From the NCBI GenBank assembly GCA_000310025.1, contig FN649733.1, positions 3,505,899 to 3,569,898 of the forward strand: DNA of 64,000 nt, written 5' to 3'. The notes under the pieces are model-generated. The model was not told where the DNA came from. It did no database searches and was given only the letters and a program-made list of their open reading frames with translations. Of the stretch, positions 36,001-47,800 are shown in pieces. The position numbers and the translations under genes are program-made. Numbering within the stretch: the first letter of the stretch is position 1; each line of letters starts with the position of its first letter. The DNA is from Ectocarpus siliculosus (lineage: Eukaryota; Sar; Phaeophyceae; Ectocarpales; Ectocarpaceae).

Positions 36001-37749
36001 GGACCATGAGTATCCTTCTTGAACGGATACAAACGGAGAATAGTGGTGTGTGGTTGATGGCCGCTGAGTGTCAGCATACATCACGCACACCGCACGTGCG
36101 TGCTTCTTTCCAAGAAGTCGGAAGGGAGGCCGCCCCGATGATCATCACCCTGTCACACTGCCCCTAAAAATCCAGGACGCTTTCCGACAGGTCTGTGGTC
36201 CCTGTCTACTACGGGTTTCCTGGGCTCTGTCACACCATTAGACTTTCCCGCATACACCTTCATCTCCGGATGCTGCCAGCTTCAAGGCTTCTCCTCTTTT
36301 GATCTCATAAAACATATATTACGCCCCACTCGTGAACCTCTGCACAAGATCGACAGTCAGCTGCCTGTTTTTCATCGATCCAATAATGTGACGCGTTCAT
36401 TGGCAAAGCGATTCATTCTGGTTTTGACCTTGGATACATACCTACGAATCTTTTTTGCATTTTATTACTGCTTGGATCCAAACCGACTGTGCAACAGCAG
36501 TACCGTTTACCAAGCACCGACGAGGGCATGGCGTCCGCAATGGACGGGCCGTGGTTTGTATTGTAAAGTTACCTCTAGGCCTCTCGCACCGACTGTGGAT
36601 AGTGTGGAGTCAGACATGGCAGGTTGAATACATGTTCTTTCCCTCCTCTTGCTGCTCTTTGTCCTGCTCCTGCTGCTCCTCCTGCTGCTCTTTCTCCTCC
36701 TCCTCTTCCTCCTCCTCCTCCTCCTCCTCCTCCTCGTTCCCTGTTGGGCGCCGGCAACATTACAAGGGTTGTCTGCGTATGAAAGCCTCGCAGATGGACA
36801 GCGCTGGAAGGACCATGGCAAACGGCTTGAGTGGCATAAACTTGTCCCCTGCCTGTTCTAATCATGAGGGTCTCCATTGCCAGGAACAAGACAAATCCGA
36901 TGTTAATTTTCATCGTGATGGCAAGGACGGGAGCAACAAGTCAAGTGATTGTGACAGTTCTGGGAGTGCGTTTCCCACAACGCCAAGAGAGGGGTCGCAA
37001 TTTGTCTGGTTTGGAGATATGACTCCTCGAGAATCTTCAAAGACGAGGTGACATTAGGTACCTACCATGTGACTGTAGAAGCTTGATGGTTATGGCGGCA
37101 ACCCCATGCGCGGGAGCAAACACGACAAAGCGAGTGAGTGGTGGATGAACTCATACGAGTCGGGCGTCGATAGAGGCGTAGAACCAACGCGATCTGTGCG
37201 TCGACGCTGTCCGCTGGAAAGGAGGGCGCCGGAGCTGTCACACCGCATGCAAACCGTCTCCTTCCATGTTTAAACCCCCGAGGTACCGACCATCTCTCGA
37301 CTCGGCACTAGAGAGAGCCACGGCCCTTGTTTCCCGAAGAAACCTTCTCCTCGTGCCATACCATGTGCATTATATTGTGACTACTGTAGCAAGTCGTATA
37401 CAGTCGAGTGTTAGCTTGTGGGAAGGAGCCCTCGGAGTTGAAGGAAGAAAGGCTAGCTATAGTGATCGCTTGCACATTTGGAGAGCATTGGAGAGTCACC
37501 TCGTAATTACTACAATATAGAAGCTGAAGTGCACCTCCATAGAGCGGTGTCCAGGTGAGCAACGAGTGTCGGAGTCCTTGTGGATACCCTGGAAAAGCCT
37601 TGAAACATGTTGTGGGTGTCCATCAACATAGATACGTACTGCAGATGCGCAACCAAGAGGTGAAAGTTGTTCGCTTCCGTTTGCTTCTTTCCTGTGGGGG
37701 AGGCGACGGCCAGGGGTCCGAACGGGTCTCGGAGGAATTCGCCAAACAT
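24017..37749 (-). CDS. Large unrecognised gene, about 2,500 residues, with an N-terminal tandem-repeat region
   Basis: Proposed minus-strand exons: 37749-37588, 35691-32537, about 31700-31062, 30764-30505, 30134-29908, 29628-29447, 29227-29068, 28806-28713, 28155 to about 26960, 26927-26747, 26386-26155, 25937-25287, and a last one about 24480-24017. Phases agree at most junctions (for example 2/1, 1/2, 0/0 through 30764-28155 and 26747-25287). The start ATG at 37749 sits in ccaccATG. After the repeats the protein is basic with KRSRDD and HKRTG stretches (nuclear-like). Further on it has HPDVVERHRF, DQARYFLECMKPDIVIYP, FRPKLATSYFRQGEDGRTF, VCPGCGRSG, VRLREMNDAAKRKMTELA and acidic SIVGDDSYSGDSFATDDD. 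I recognise no domain. Uncertain points are the first exon, the borders of the exons near 31.7 and 26.95 kb, the 3' end, and whether all exons belong to one gene. Confidence 0.55.
32537..35691 (-). CDS. Large repeat-bearing exon of the minus-strand gene
   Basis: An uninterrupted 3.2-kb exon (1051 codons plus two bases) from acceptor acatag|gac (35692/35691) to donor gacag|gtgtgg (32537/32536); without that donor the frame stays open to 32377. It begins DLAAFVRASSKDGWQDQQ, enters the tandem repeats at residue 80, then runs into a long basic, Ser/Thr/Pro-rich tail with KWVTPRKDGD and RKRSRDD. Minus-strand coding is supported by the repeats: copies differ at third codon positions of this frame (aca/acg Thr, tcg/tct Ser) while the same changes alter residues in the opposite frame. 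Confidence 0.85.
33935..35448 (-). repeat. Seven tandem repeats of about 72 codons with alternating A/B types
   Basis: Each unit opens with MSETESLAELVVNSVT followed by SALL, then SLIKTG..GSMNGTG, an acidic patch and an Ala/Val-rich tail. Units 2, 4 and 6 share ASDSSS, EVEPAAAA and HERPATTQ; units 3 and 5 share IPSNNS, HELEAS and DAHE.PAS. The array therefore looks amplified as a two-unit block of about 145 codons. A degenerate eighth unit (PDEAETLTGITVQDVAASVL) follows. The amphipathic helix is the most conserved part. Confidence 0.85.
36666..36736. repeat. CTC/CTG trinucleotide microsatellite
   Basis: An imperfect run of ctc and ctg triplets inside the proposed first intron of the minus-strand gene. 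On the plus strand it would encode poly-Leu or poly-Ser, on the minus strand poly-Arg/Gly; I treat it as non-coding. Confidence 0.7.
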
Positions 37750-38886
37750 GGTGGGGTTGAGCCTACAATATATCCGCTTTGTGACGTTTCTACGTTTCTT
37801 ACCGTGGGCCGATCTTGTGAGTTTTTCGCAGGTTATTTTCTATCCCAGTTCACTATGTTGATTAGGGTGCAGTGCTTCGTATTTCCGCCCGTCTCTAGGG
37901 TATCCCTTGTAAATTATCTATCTGATTTGTCGTCTGAGTCAACACTGGACGAAAACGAAAAAAGAACAAATTGCTTTCGACTATTTCTTGAATACCCACT
38001 TTGGTCGCCCCGGTAGTCTACAGTGGTCATCCTCGCAGTAATAGCAGGTTGTGTGTTCAATTCTCTTCAGACTGTTTCTTTTTTCTTGCAACTTGTACTG
38101 CAAAGTAGAAGGAAGGCGATAACTTTCGTGAGTCACATGGTCGACGAGGGAAAGGGGCGGCTGGATCCCCTTCCCGAATGACAACTATATATTCGAGGCA
38201 AGCACAGCCCAGACCTGTGTATGTACATGTGTTGTAGCTAGTCTTGGCCGGAGAAAGGTAGGGGTAATACAAAAGCAAACATCCTGTATGGCATCCCTCC
38301 TGCGTGTTCCCGGCTGACACGTCTTGTACCGCAAGATGTGTAGCCTGGTGCCAGAATATGGGATGCATGAAGTGTAGGTGCACACATTCTTTGACCAGGA
38401 TCTTTATGGTCGGCAGGCCCCTTGTTGTGTAAATACTGTAATACCAGAGGGAGTGTACGCCATCACCTCTTACACGCAGTGCATGACGTGTAGCAGGAAA
38501 GGAGACCCGTTTGGGCATGGTTGCGAAGGGTTCGATGCATTGCGTTCATATCTCAGTTTTACGTTCCAAAGTTAAGTCTATGTCGCGAGCCCGACAGGTC
38601 GTTGCCTGGCAACCTCGTGTGAACCTGCGGATCGTCACGTCTCGATGCTGGCGGCATGTCAATTAAGTATTGGTTTGGTGCGGAGCGGTCCTCTCGAGCA
38701 GAAGCCTACCGCACCTGATCGATCCTCATCGTGTACTCACCTGGCGGCAACAACAGTTGGGCGCGTGTGTGGTGAGTGGCGATAGAAGGAGGGAGAGCCG
38801 CGGTTTCATCGGGGTGCGGCGTGTCTAAGGGTGCGTGAGCGGCGGAACTGGACGCGGCGGAACTGGGCCGTCGGCGAAACTCACAG

Positions 38887-41800
38887 AGCGGCAGTGCGAC
38901 AGCGCGCGCAGCGTCGCTTGCATGTCGCTTGCCGCTCGCGGTTCGCGCAGAGTTGGGAGAGCAAGCAGAGCTACACCACAAGGAAACCTGCAAGAAACAA
39001 TGCACACAAGAGGCAGGAAGCACGGATCTCACGGCTTCCAAGGAAGCTGTTGAACTGGGCGGCCCGGGCGTGGCAGGTGTGATGCGCTCCAACAAGGCGG
39101 CAGTGCATACGTAGCACATGTACATAGACTACTGCTGTACAGCAGTTCGCGATCCTCAGAAAAACATGAAATGAAGTACACGTCGAGTCTTCGTGAAATG
39201 TACCGCGCAGCTGTATGTCACGCCGTCTTCTCGTCCCATGCCCACACCCACAGATATTGTCTGTCTACTTGGTCTACTGTAGTCTATGCCGTCGTTGTAC
39301 ATCTCGTCAGGAGCAACATCGCCGTACACTCCCCCAACTCAGCACCATGTGCTTGTGTTCCACACTAGTGTAGTCTATTGCGTCGAATAGGATCGACAAC
39401 GTGGAGTCTAAGACACCCTGATGCACGAAGTGCTTGGCTGCGCACAGATTTCGGAATCTATGAGGCCAGTGCCAGCATTGTTGGATGGAAACTCCCTTTT
39501 CTCGACCGTTTTTTTTGCGGCATCACGCCACCCCCCCCCAATCCCAAATGGCTAGTGGCCAGTGAGGCAAAACGGCAGTTTGGCGGCATCTTCCGTGCCT
39601 CTTGTCCATGGTTCTGTCCGTTCTCTGTGATATAAACTATTGTCGTCACTGTTATTTTTCGTTGCATGATTGGCGCAGGGAGTCGATCATCCGTTGGATA
39701 TCGAAGATTCTTATGGACTTGAAAGATCCTCCTACAGAAATGAGACGTAATTACTTTTAATCAGAAAGGTGTGTCGATGTTTTCATCGTTTCGGCTACGT
39801 GTTTGGCACACGAACTCGGGAGGTGGACGGTCGTTCTTATCCTCGGAGGGAATCCAGGCTACGAGGTTCAAATATCAACAAGAGCCCAACAGGGAACTTT
39901 ACTGGGAACCCCGCCACCACGTTGCTTCTACCGTCGAAAACGTCGCGGCGTGGGAAGTTGTGGTGAGCACCACCTTCAACCGTCAACGGTAGACTAGGCA
40001 GGCTTTCCGATCATGCATTGGCGCGAGCTGGCAGTGCTCTCTTGCTCCGCGCGGCGCATTCGACTGTAGCAGTGACTTCCTCCTACTGTTGGGTGTCTGA
40101 GAAATATCACTTTGGTACGTTGTCCATACCGGGGTAAGAATTCCACGTGTTCTTTACTTCGTCGAGACGCCCCATGTTATAGTATGTCCTACCAATGCAT
40201 TCGCATGCTCAGCAGGTGGAATCTGCGGAGTCCGAGCCGCCACTTTCCCTGAATATCGCCCTTGGCGGCAATGGTACGCCCACTATAAAAACTGTTAAGG
40301 ATTTTTTCATTCAGAGCATGGTGGGAGAGGTGAGCCTAGATCAGAAAGTCACCGATGGCTGCAGACGACGGGTGGGCAACCATCGACAGACTCCAAACGC
40401 TGCTCTTGCCAAGCGGGTCCACCGATGTGCTCCGTTAGGGCTTATGGTCGTCGAGCCAGACTACGTGGAAGGTTTTTTACCCGCAACCTTAAGACCAAAA
40501 AGGTGAAAGCTCGAGTGCCTGGAAATCATGCCCACAGCAGTACAGACTTGGTACATTCAGGTTTTGAGAAGGCAAGTGTCCGTACATCTGGCTGGTGTGA
40601 GGAACCGCGAGCGACCGTGGCAGTGGCAGCACTAGTCAACGTTGGGCCGTCAATGCCAAACTAGGGGGGGGGGGGGAGAATAGCTCACAACCCACTTGCG
40701 CGAACTACCTTGACCACTCCCCCACATGACAGGCCACGGCGATCACTTGCTGCAAAGCTCAGGCTCCAACCGATACCGTTCGACGGGAACGCCGATTCCC
40801 TACAGCCTGCAACCGAACCTGGAGCTGGACGCGCCTCCTGTCAAAGTATTGTGGAATCGAAGCAACAGCGGCAAGACGCTTGCGAGGATCGTGGTGAGAG
40901 GCTTGGCGACGCGCCAAGCGGGTGCGGCATCGATGGTTCCCCTCACGGCACTGCCATTTGTAGCCCATCCCTCGACATACTGATGTACGAGTACCGAGGA
41001 CCAACGGCGTCAATATCGGAAAATCACCCGTTACAGTCAACACCGTCAGCCATGGACGTCAGAAGTCCTGCTTCCCCTTCGTTGGAGCCGATAGGTGGGC
41101 CGAAAGTGGCGAAAGGGCATGGTGACTCTGAAATGACATCGGCGATCCTTGGTAGCTCAAGCCGATGTAAACAAGTGACCAATGGGGGGACTACGATGGC
41201 GGCGTTAGAAGGTAAAGGCGGGAAGGCCCCAAATGGAAGCAACGAGGGAGCGATACTTCAAAGGAACACAAAAGACATGCGCGAAACTAGGGGAGGTGCT
41301 GCTATTAGGTCTGGCAGAGGGTTAGAGGCGGAGGAGGAGAACGAGGGAGAAAACGACCCGCATATCGCGGACGGTAGCGACGCTGGGGGACGTTTTGCTA
41401 CATGGCCAGCGTCAGAAATGATCAAAGGGGCGAGATCGATGTCGACGATGACAAAGCAGAACTTTAGAGACGTCGTAATACCGATGGCCCTTCCCGGGGA
41501 GGCACATCAGATGGACTTTGGAGCCGCCGCGAAAGCCGTGGTTCTGGCCTCAGGATCATCCCGGTTCAACGTTTCCAGGTACAATTTGGCTCGACAAATC
41601 TACAATTCTTGGCAACATCGTTCGCCACGACGCCGATACTCGTATTAAAACACCGGAATGCTGTCGGGGAAAGGTTGCGATAGACCGCTGTTCGCTCGTC
41701 ATGTACACCCGATGTTGTAGATGAAGGCTGTTGGCACAATGAAGGCGGTCGGCACGACGTTAACTAGGGAACGTGCAGCAACACAGTCATACTGGGCCGA

Positions 41801-44800
41801 CCTGCGGGGACAAACTCACTTGGTCAGCAATCTCCTTGATGTCGGCCGCAGTGTTTTCTCAAGAAAATCCTGACGGTCGTTTTACGGCGTAAACTTCGTG
41901 CCTGGCGAGCGGTTGAAACACCATGAAATAGCTCAACCCCCCCTGCGGCTCCGTCCCTGGCATACTCTGACGCCCACGTGGCGCGCTTGGTGGAGGTGGA
42001 CACACATGAACTACAAAAGTACGCCGTCGCGAGAGAGAGCCCAACGGACCAAGTACAATAACCCATCTCGCTGTCATGCCCCTGTTCTCAACTTGAATGT
42101 AGACGACAGTGTGTCACGCATTGTGTAGCGCCCCATTCGTTATTTTGCTGCACTTCTTTGAGACCTATGCATATTATTTGATGACTTTTTAGGTATGCTC
42201 GAGGGAAGGTGTTACCATCGAGAGTTGAGCTCCCTTGGAGGCCCCCGCTGAAACCGCCTTGGCGCACGAAGGATGGTGTCACGATAGAGGAACAGCAGCC
42301 GGATCAATCGGGGGAGAGGCAAGCATGGCAACTATATCGCCATCAGCAACAGCAGCACTGGGACCTACACCACGCGGCCCTTGAGGTAAAACTATCATCA
42401 GGTGGAACATTGCCGGACATTCGGTACTGCGCGGAAAAAAACAGCGATCGGGATTAGAAGAACTGGCATTAACACTCGGAGGCTTACGAGTGGGATCATT
42501 TACCGCCTTGCCGTCCTTCTCCCGAAGGGTGTTAAACAGGGGTTCACGCGAACGATACGCCATACGTCATTGGTCAGGCCAGAAAAACCTATATTACCTG
42601 AAAACCCCATCAGTCTGCTGTTTTGTCGCACAGTAATCCCGGCTGTCGTAATATCAAACTATTGATGTCGCAGATTCAGCGTGCGTGGCGGGGATACCTC
42701 GCTCGGGCGGCGTTCTGGACAGAAGGTGGCGTCGGCCTCCACGCGGTTGCCACCAGGATTCAACGGATCTTTCGGGGCTGGCGTGGGAAGGTGCTGCTGG
42801 GACTTTCGCCATGTTTTTTTCTCCAAGTGGTCATTGAAACAGAGACTTCAGAATGCTCCCCATCGTCGCGGCTTCTCCTAGTTCGCCTGCTTTGTTTTCT
42901 GGACACGCCTCCAATATTTTTGTCCATGATCTGAAGGTCTTCATTGGCATGAACCCGTGGTGCGAACCGCACGAGAGCGGGGTTGGTGTTGGTACAGCTT
43001 CCCCAATAGCACCGGGCGTCGCCAACGCGCCAACCATTTACCATCGTCGTATGGGCATTAACAGGTCCGTGCTGTGCAAGCCTTATTGGAGAAAAGAGCA
43101 CGAGCAGCTACGGTGATAACGGCTTTGGGTCGAGGGTTCCAAGGCCGGCAGGAGGCCAGGCGGCTACGCGTGAACTGGCACAACGCGGCAGCGGCGAAGA
43201 TCCAGAGGCACTTCCGAACACGTGCAGCAAGGAGGTACTGCAGTAAACTATGTGCATTCAATATCCAAGAAATCCGTTGGGGCGCGATGAACTCATAATC
43301 ATCAGTGACATAAGGCGCATGTCTCCTACTTTCCCGGCTTCAAAAGACGCGAAAATTGGGAGTAGCACTGGCACCCCTAAGCGTGGCATCTACGTCGTCT
43401 CCTGCGAACATAAATCACCGGGGCAAGTGTGGCGGCGGCCCTTCGATGGGTGGGGTACGCGTGCCTGAGCACTGCGTCTCTGGTGACCATGGATCTCTGC
43501 CCACAGAGTAGAATGCGTTCCGTACTCGTCGACATCTTCTAAGCGGATGGTCCAGTTTCCGGGCAACGTGAAAGCTATGACGAATCACAACTACAAAACG
43601 ACAGGTGGATGGAGCAGCTTCATCTCGTAGCGGCCATTCAGGGGGCGACGCGAGTCCAAGCTGTCTGGAGAGGTTCTGCCGCCAGGAGGCGATTCCGCGT
43701 GCTCCACTTAGACCAAACCATGGAAGAGAAGGTTCTCAAAGGTGTGGGGTGGCAGGTCAAGCACAATTAGCCTAGCTAGAACACAGTTACAGGGGGTCGC
43801 GTGGACACGAAGAAAAACTCGATGCAAGGTGATGCAGTGGGAAGTGGGCTTGTGCTGTACAGGAAGGGTCCAAGACTCGACTAGAAAACCCCATCGCTTG
43901 TGTTTCTCAAAACGACTTCCGGCCTATCTCACGAGCCGTTGGAGCAGGCCTACGCTGTCTCGTGCCTACGGGTACACAACACCCCATCCCTTTTGCGGCA
44001 GTCAGAACGTGATCGAGAGTGCTGGAGTTGACCCTAAGTCTCAGCAAGCGTAGGGACATGTGTGTTGCTTTCTGAAGTGAACCTGGTTCTCAACGTTGTA
44101 TTGGTGTTTCTTTCCATGCTTCTCCCCAAAACACTGTCCTCTGCTTGTCTCCCCTGAAAAAACTCGTCGCTGTACCACAGCTATATGCCTAGACTACACG
44201 GGACGAAAAGGGTGGACTAAGAACGCGCAGACGAGGACACCGAGACTTCGCTCAACATCGGTGTCGCTCTTCGGTGTGTCGGTCCTCATGCCGGCTCTTC
44301 CGGAGGGTTTTGCTGCACGTTTTGATGCCTCAAATCCAAACTGTTTGAAGGAAACATGTGCAAGTTGTGAAGGACAGAGTTCCCGACAAGAAAGCCGGAT
44401 GGCCGACGGAGAAACGACGCCCAACGAGGCTTCTCCCACAGGGGATATCGCTGCGTGCACACCACGACCTGGTACCCTTGCTGGCGGCGTGTTTGGGGGC
44501 GCCTTTCATTACCCGTGCCAGCCGCAGCAGGTTCTCCGCCCTTCTCCTAAGGGGTCGCCTCCCCGCTACCCCGCAAATGTAGACGGCGGAGTTCCAACAG
44601 AATGCAAGACGTGCGCGATTGGTAGTTCTGCTAGTCCAGGTTGCCGTGGCGGCAGAGGTCCTCCTGATGCTGGTGGCAGCAGCGGTGGTGGCGGGGATAG
44701 TGCTGCTGCTGATAGACCCGTCACCGCTGCGGCCCTTGCCATCTCTTGTGTCCGTGCTGGGCCAGTCGTCGAATCTCAAGCGTTACTGTCCGATCAGTAT

Positions 44801-47800
44801 TACGTCGGTTATGGACACTGTCTACTTGTCGGCGCGGGTAGTGGAGCCCTCGACGAGGCGGCGGAGGAAGCAATAGCAGAAGGTCGTTCGGGTGGAAACG
44901 GGGGCCCATCGACAATCAAAGACTTTGGTGGCGCCAGGGCTAGGGCACGGATCCGTGAAAAGAACAGAACCAGGGGATACGGCGATGCCCTGGAGGTTTT
45001 TCAGGAAGGGCTTCGGCGATTTCCGAGTTCGGCGGCCTTACTCTACGGGGCTTCTATAGCCATGCAGGCGAGTACACTGAGTTGGTGAGCATCAGTCATC
45101 TTTGTGGCCTTGGAAGCATGCAACGGTACGGTGCCGCCCAGTCCAGACCTACTCGAGCTTGGCGTACAACCGACACGAATTGGGGAAGACGTACCTTATC
45201 CTGAACGCACAGAACAGTATTGTGCGCTACGTTTCCAAATCATTGCGTAACTTTCGAACAGGCGACATGGTTCACCGACGGCCGTGGCTCCGCTCCAACA
45301 GAGGCCATGCTCGAAGCTTCTTTTTGTCTCCTCGCCGAAGCTTGGGCCCAGGATCCCGACAGGCGGTCCTACCAAGAGGTGGGAAATGCTCTGTGCTTGT
45401 AAAAGTCCAGAGGTGTCTTATCGCTTTGTCGTTCTCTGCTCTACTTCTCTCAATCGCTCTCTCCCTCTCTCTCTTTCTCTCTCTCTCGCGTCCTCTCGCT
45501 TCTCCTCTTTTCTCATACATGCGTGACTTTTTGATGACAATGCTTGCACATTGGCCACGATCAAGCTACAGGACCAAACGCTGAAAGACTTGTTTTCTCC
45601 TTGGATCGTGAAGAGCCCCTCATTCCATTCCTGCAACGTTGGTAGAGCTACACCAGATATTTGTACGAACGGACAATATTGGCGGCTGCATGTCACCGGC
45701 GGCGACGTGTTTATGTTATTGAACCATTCATCGAAACACAAAAAGTTTGTTCTGCATGTCACGTTTCGACGCTGGTGATCTTCAATGTTCGGCAAAGGTG
45801 GAAGCGTACTTCTTAGCCGCGACTAGGATAGCGAGGAGACGACTGTTGTTTGCAGAGACACAAGCAGCGGTTGCGCGAGACGCCGCGTTTGCTGAAAAGC
45901 GAAACGCCAAAGAGTTGAGCGCCAAAGGCGGTGCAAAGAACGGAGGCAAGGGCGCAAGCGGGGGGCTTACTCAAAGAATTGCGGGAGGATCGGGAGGCGA
46001 GAGAGAGCAACAGACCGATGACGAGCAGGAGGAGCAGAAAGACAAGAAGGTTCGCACCTCATGCTGTCTAACCCTATCTGTTAAAAACCTCTCAAGCTCC
46101 TGTCGATACACAATGGTTTCTACGGTAGCGTATATGCAGGAGTGAAGCAGCACGTGGAGATTAAACGAGCGACGTGCGCCACATTGAATGATCGTGTGAA
46201 AGAAAAGCGAGATTTGCTAGCGTGGCTTTTTCTGGCAGATGCGTCGTCACATGAAACCTCCTCAAAAGGCGCACAGCACTCACTGTGCCGATTGCCCTTG
46301 CTTTGATCCCTACCAGCAGGTGCAAGAGATTGGGCCCGAGGAAGAGGAGGACGAAGACGAGCCCGAGGACGTCACCGTTTGCAGAAAGGCAGCTGCGGTC
46401 GCCACGTTCCACGTCGCGCTTTGGAGCCAAATCGCGAACGGAAATCATGACATGGATCTAAGAAGGTACGGGATTGTTGGTGTCAGCTGGCATCTGCTTC
46501 GTAGGCGGACGGCTAATTCTTTCGGCCTCAAACGGAAATTGGCTTGGCTGGCATCCGCTCGTAGGCGGACGCCTTATCGTTGGGCCACGAACGAAATCGT
46601 TGACGTTCGCTGGCGTCCGCCTACGAAGCGGATGCCAGAGCAAGCCAACGATTTTCCCGTTTGAGTCCCTATGGACAAGCTCTCCGCCTACGAAGCGGAT
46701 GCCAACGAAAGCCAAGGATTTTTCCTCCAAGATTCGCGGCAGGCTAAATAGGACTCATGTCGAGGAGGGCTAAACGAAACTATTGATAACTCATACCTAT
46801 TATATGGTTTCAAACGAACATGGTGCGCACGTTTCAATATGACGAAAAGCAAAAGACGTAGTGGCGGAACTTGGAGAAAACGGCAGTGTTCGGAGCCTAA
46901 CAGCTCTACCATGTGAACTGTGGCAGTGAACAGAAACGGTAGCAGAAACCTCTGGCACTATTTCTACTTTGAAGCTGCGTAAACGTCGCTCCAGACACAA
47001 CCACCGCCCTTCAGTGGGGACTGGAAAGGGCATCCGGTTCGTGTTTTGTAGCCTATTTGCCCGCCTTGTTCCTAAGCAACAAAGAGAACACAAGGTCTTA
47101 CGTCGTGTACTCATGTAGCCCCCCGGGAGCGCTCTCAGCAGAATTTCGGGTTGGAGACATCAATCAGAGTAGTTCGCTTACCTTTTTTCCCCACCCAATG
47201 CCACTCTTTTACCCCGATGGCGAGCAGGTCGGAGACGCTGGCGGCATACCGACGCACGGAAAGGCTTTTCTCGATAGCAATGCAACTGGACACCAATTTT
47301 GAGCTGCCAGAGGTGTGTTTGTCTGTCAGTTGCAATTTGTTCAAACGCGTGGGTTGCGAACGGCCGCCGCCGATATTTGCTCCCCATCCTGGTCTCAATC
47401 CCATAGTCGCGCCGAACGAAAACATATTTTTAAATTCCGGAGTAACAACAAGCCTCCAAGGTGAGTATTCCGCGCAACATGAATGCGTATGAGCCGAAGA
47501 ACCAGACAGGATTTTCAGAGTGTGTTGTCCTGCCAACTGCCAGGTCGATTATGATCTGCTTGCCCTTCCTCTTGACCTAACAACAAACTGTTTCCGCGGA
47601 ACACCATTGTTTCTTACTCGAAAAATCACAGGTGACTCCCTACCGTTCTCGTATTGTGTGCTATGACAGATAAAAGCTTCCGAGCGTGTATTCAGCTCCT
47701 TCTATCGGGTACGATCAAGGTTGTTGACGACCCGTCCTCTGCGCCTCAAGCTCCCACCACACCCGGAACCTCCTACAGCCGAGAAGGGCGAGAGTACTGG

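Larger units (their letters stand above)
44531..47312 (+). other. TPR-like block of the IQ gene
   Basis: Helical segments resembling tetratricopeptide repeats: YGDALEVFQEGLRRFPSSA, then LLYGASIAMQA (exon ending 45084), AYNRHELGKTYLILNAQN (near 45160-45220), TEAMLEASFCLLAEAWAQDP (ending 45381), and SETLAAYRRTERLFSIAMQL (47228-47312). The exon 45798-46049 carries a basic helix (AATRIARRRLL) and a Gly/Lys-rich linker; 46239-46465 carries an acidic patch PEEEEDEDEPED. The join between the 45.1-45.2 and 45.3-45.4 kb parts changes frame; a 40-base intron would reconcile it but is unusually short. Confidence 0.5.

Noticed and set aside
36455-37051. Plus-strand ORF with poly-Ser from the CTC microsatellite
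   Set aside because: Its right part looks protein-like and ends at a gt donor, but it falls in the proposed first intron of the minus-strand gene and depends on the microsatellite for length.
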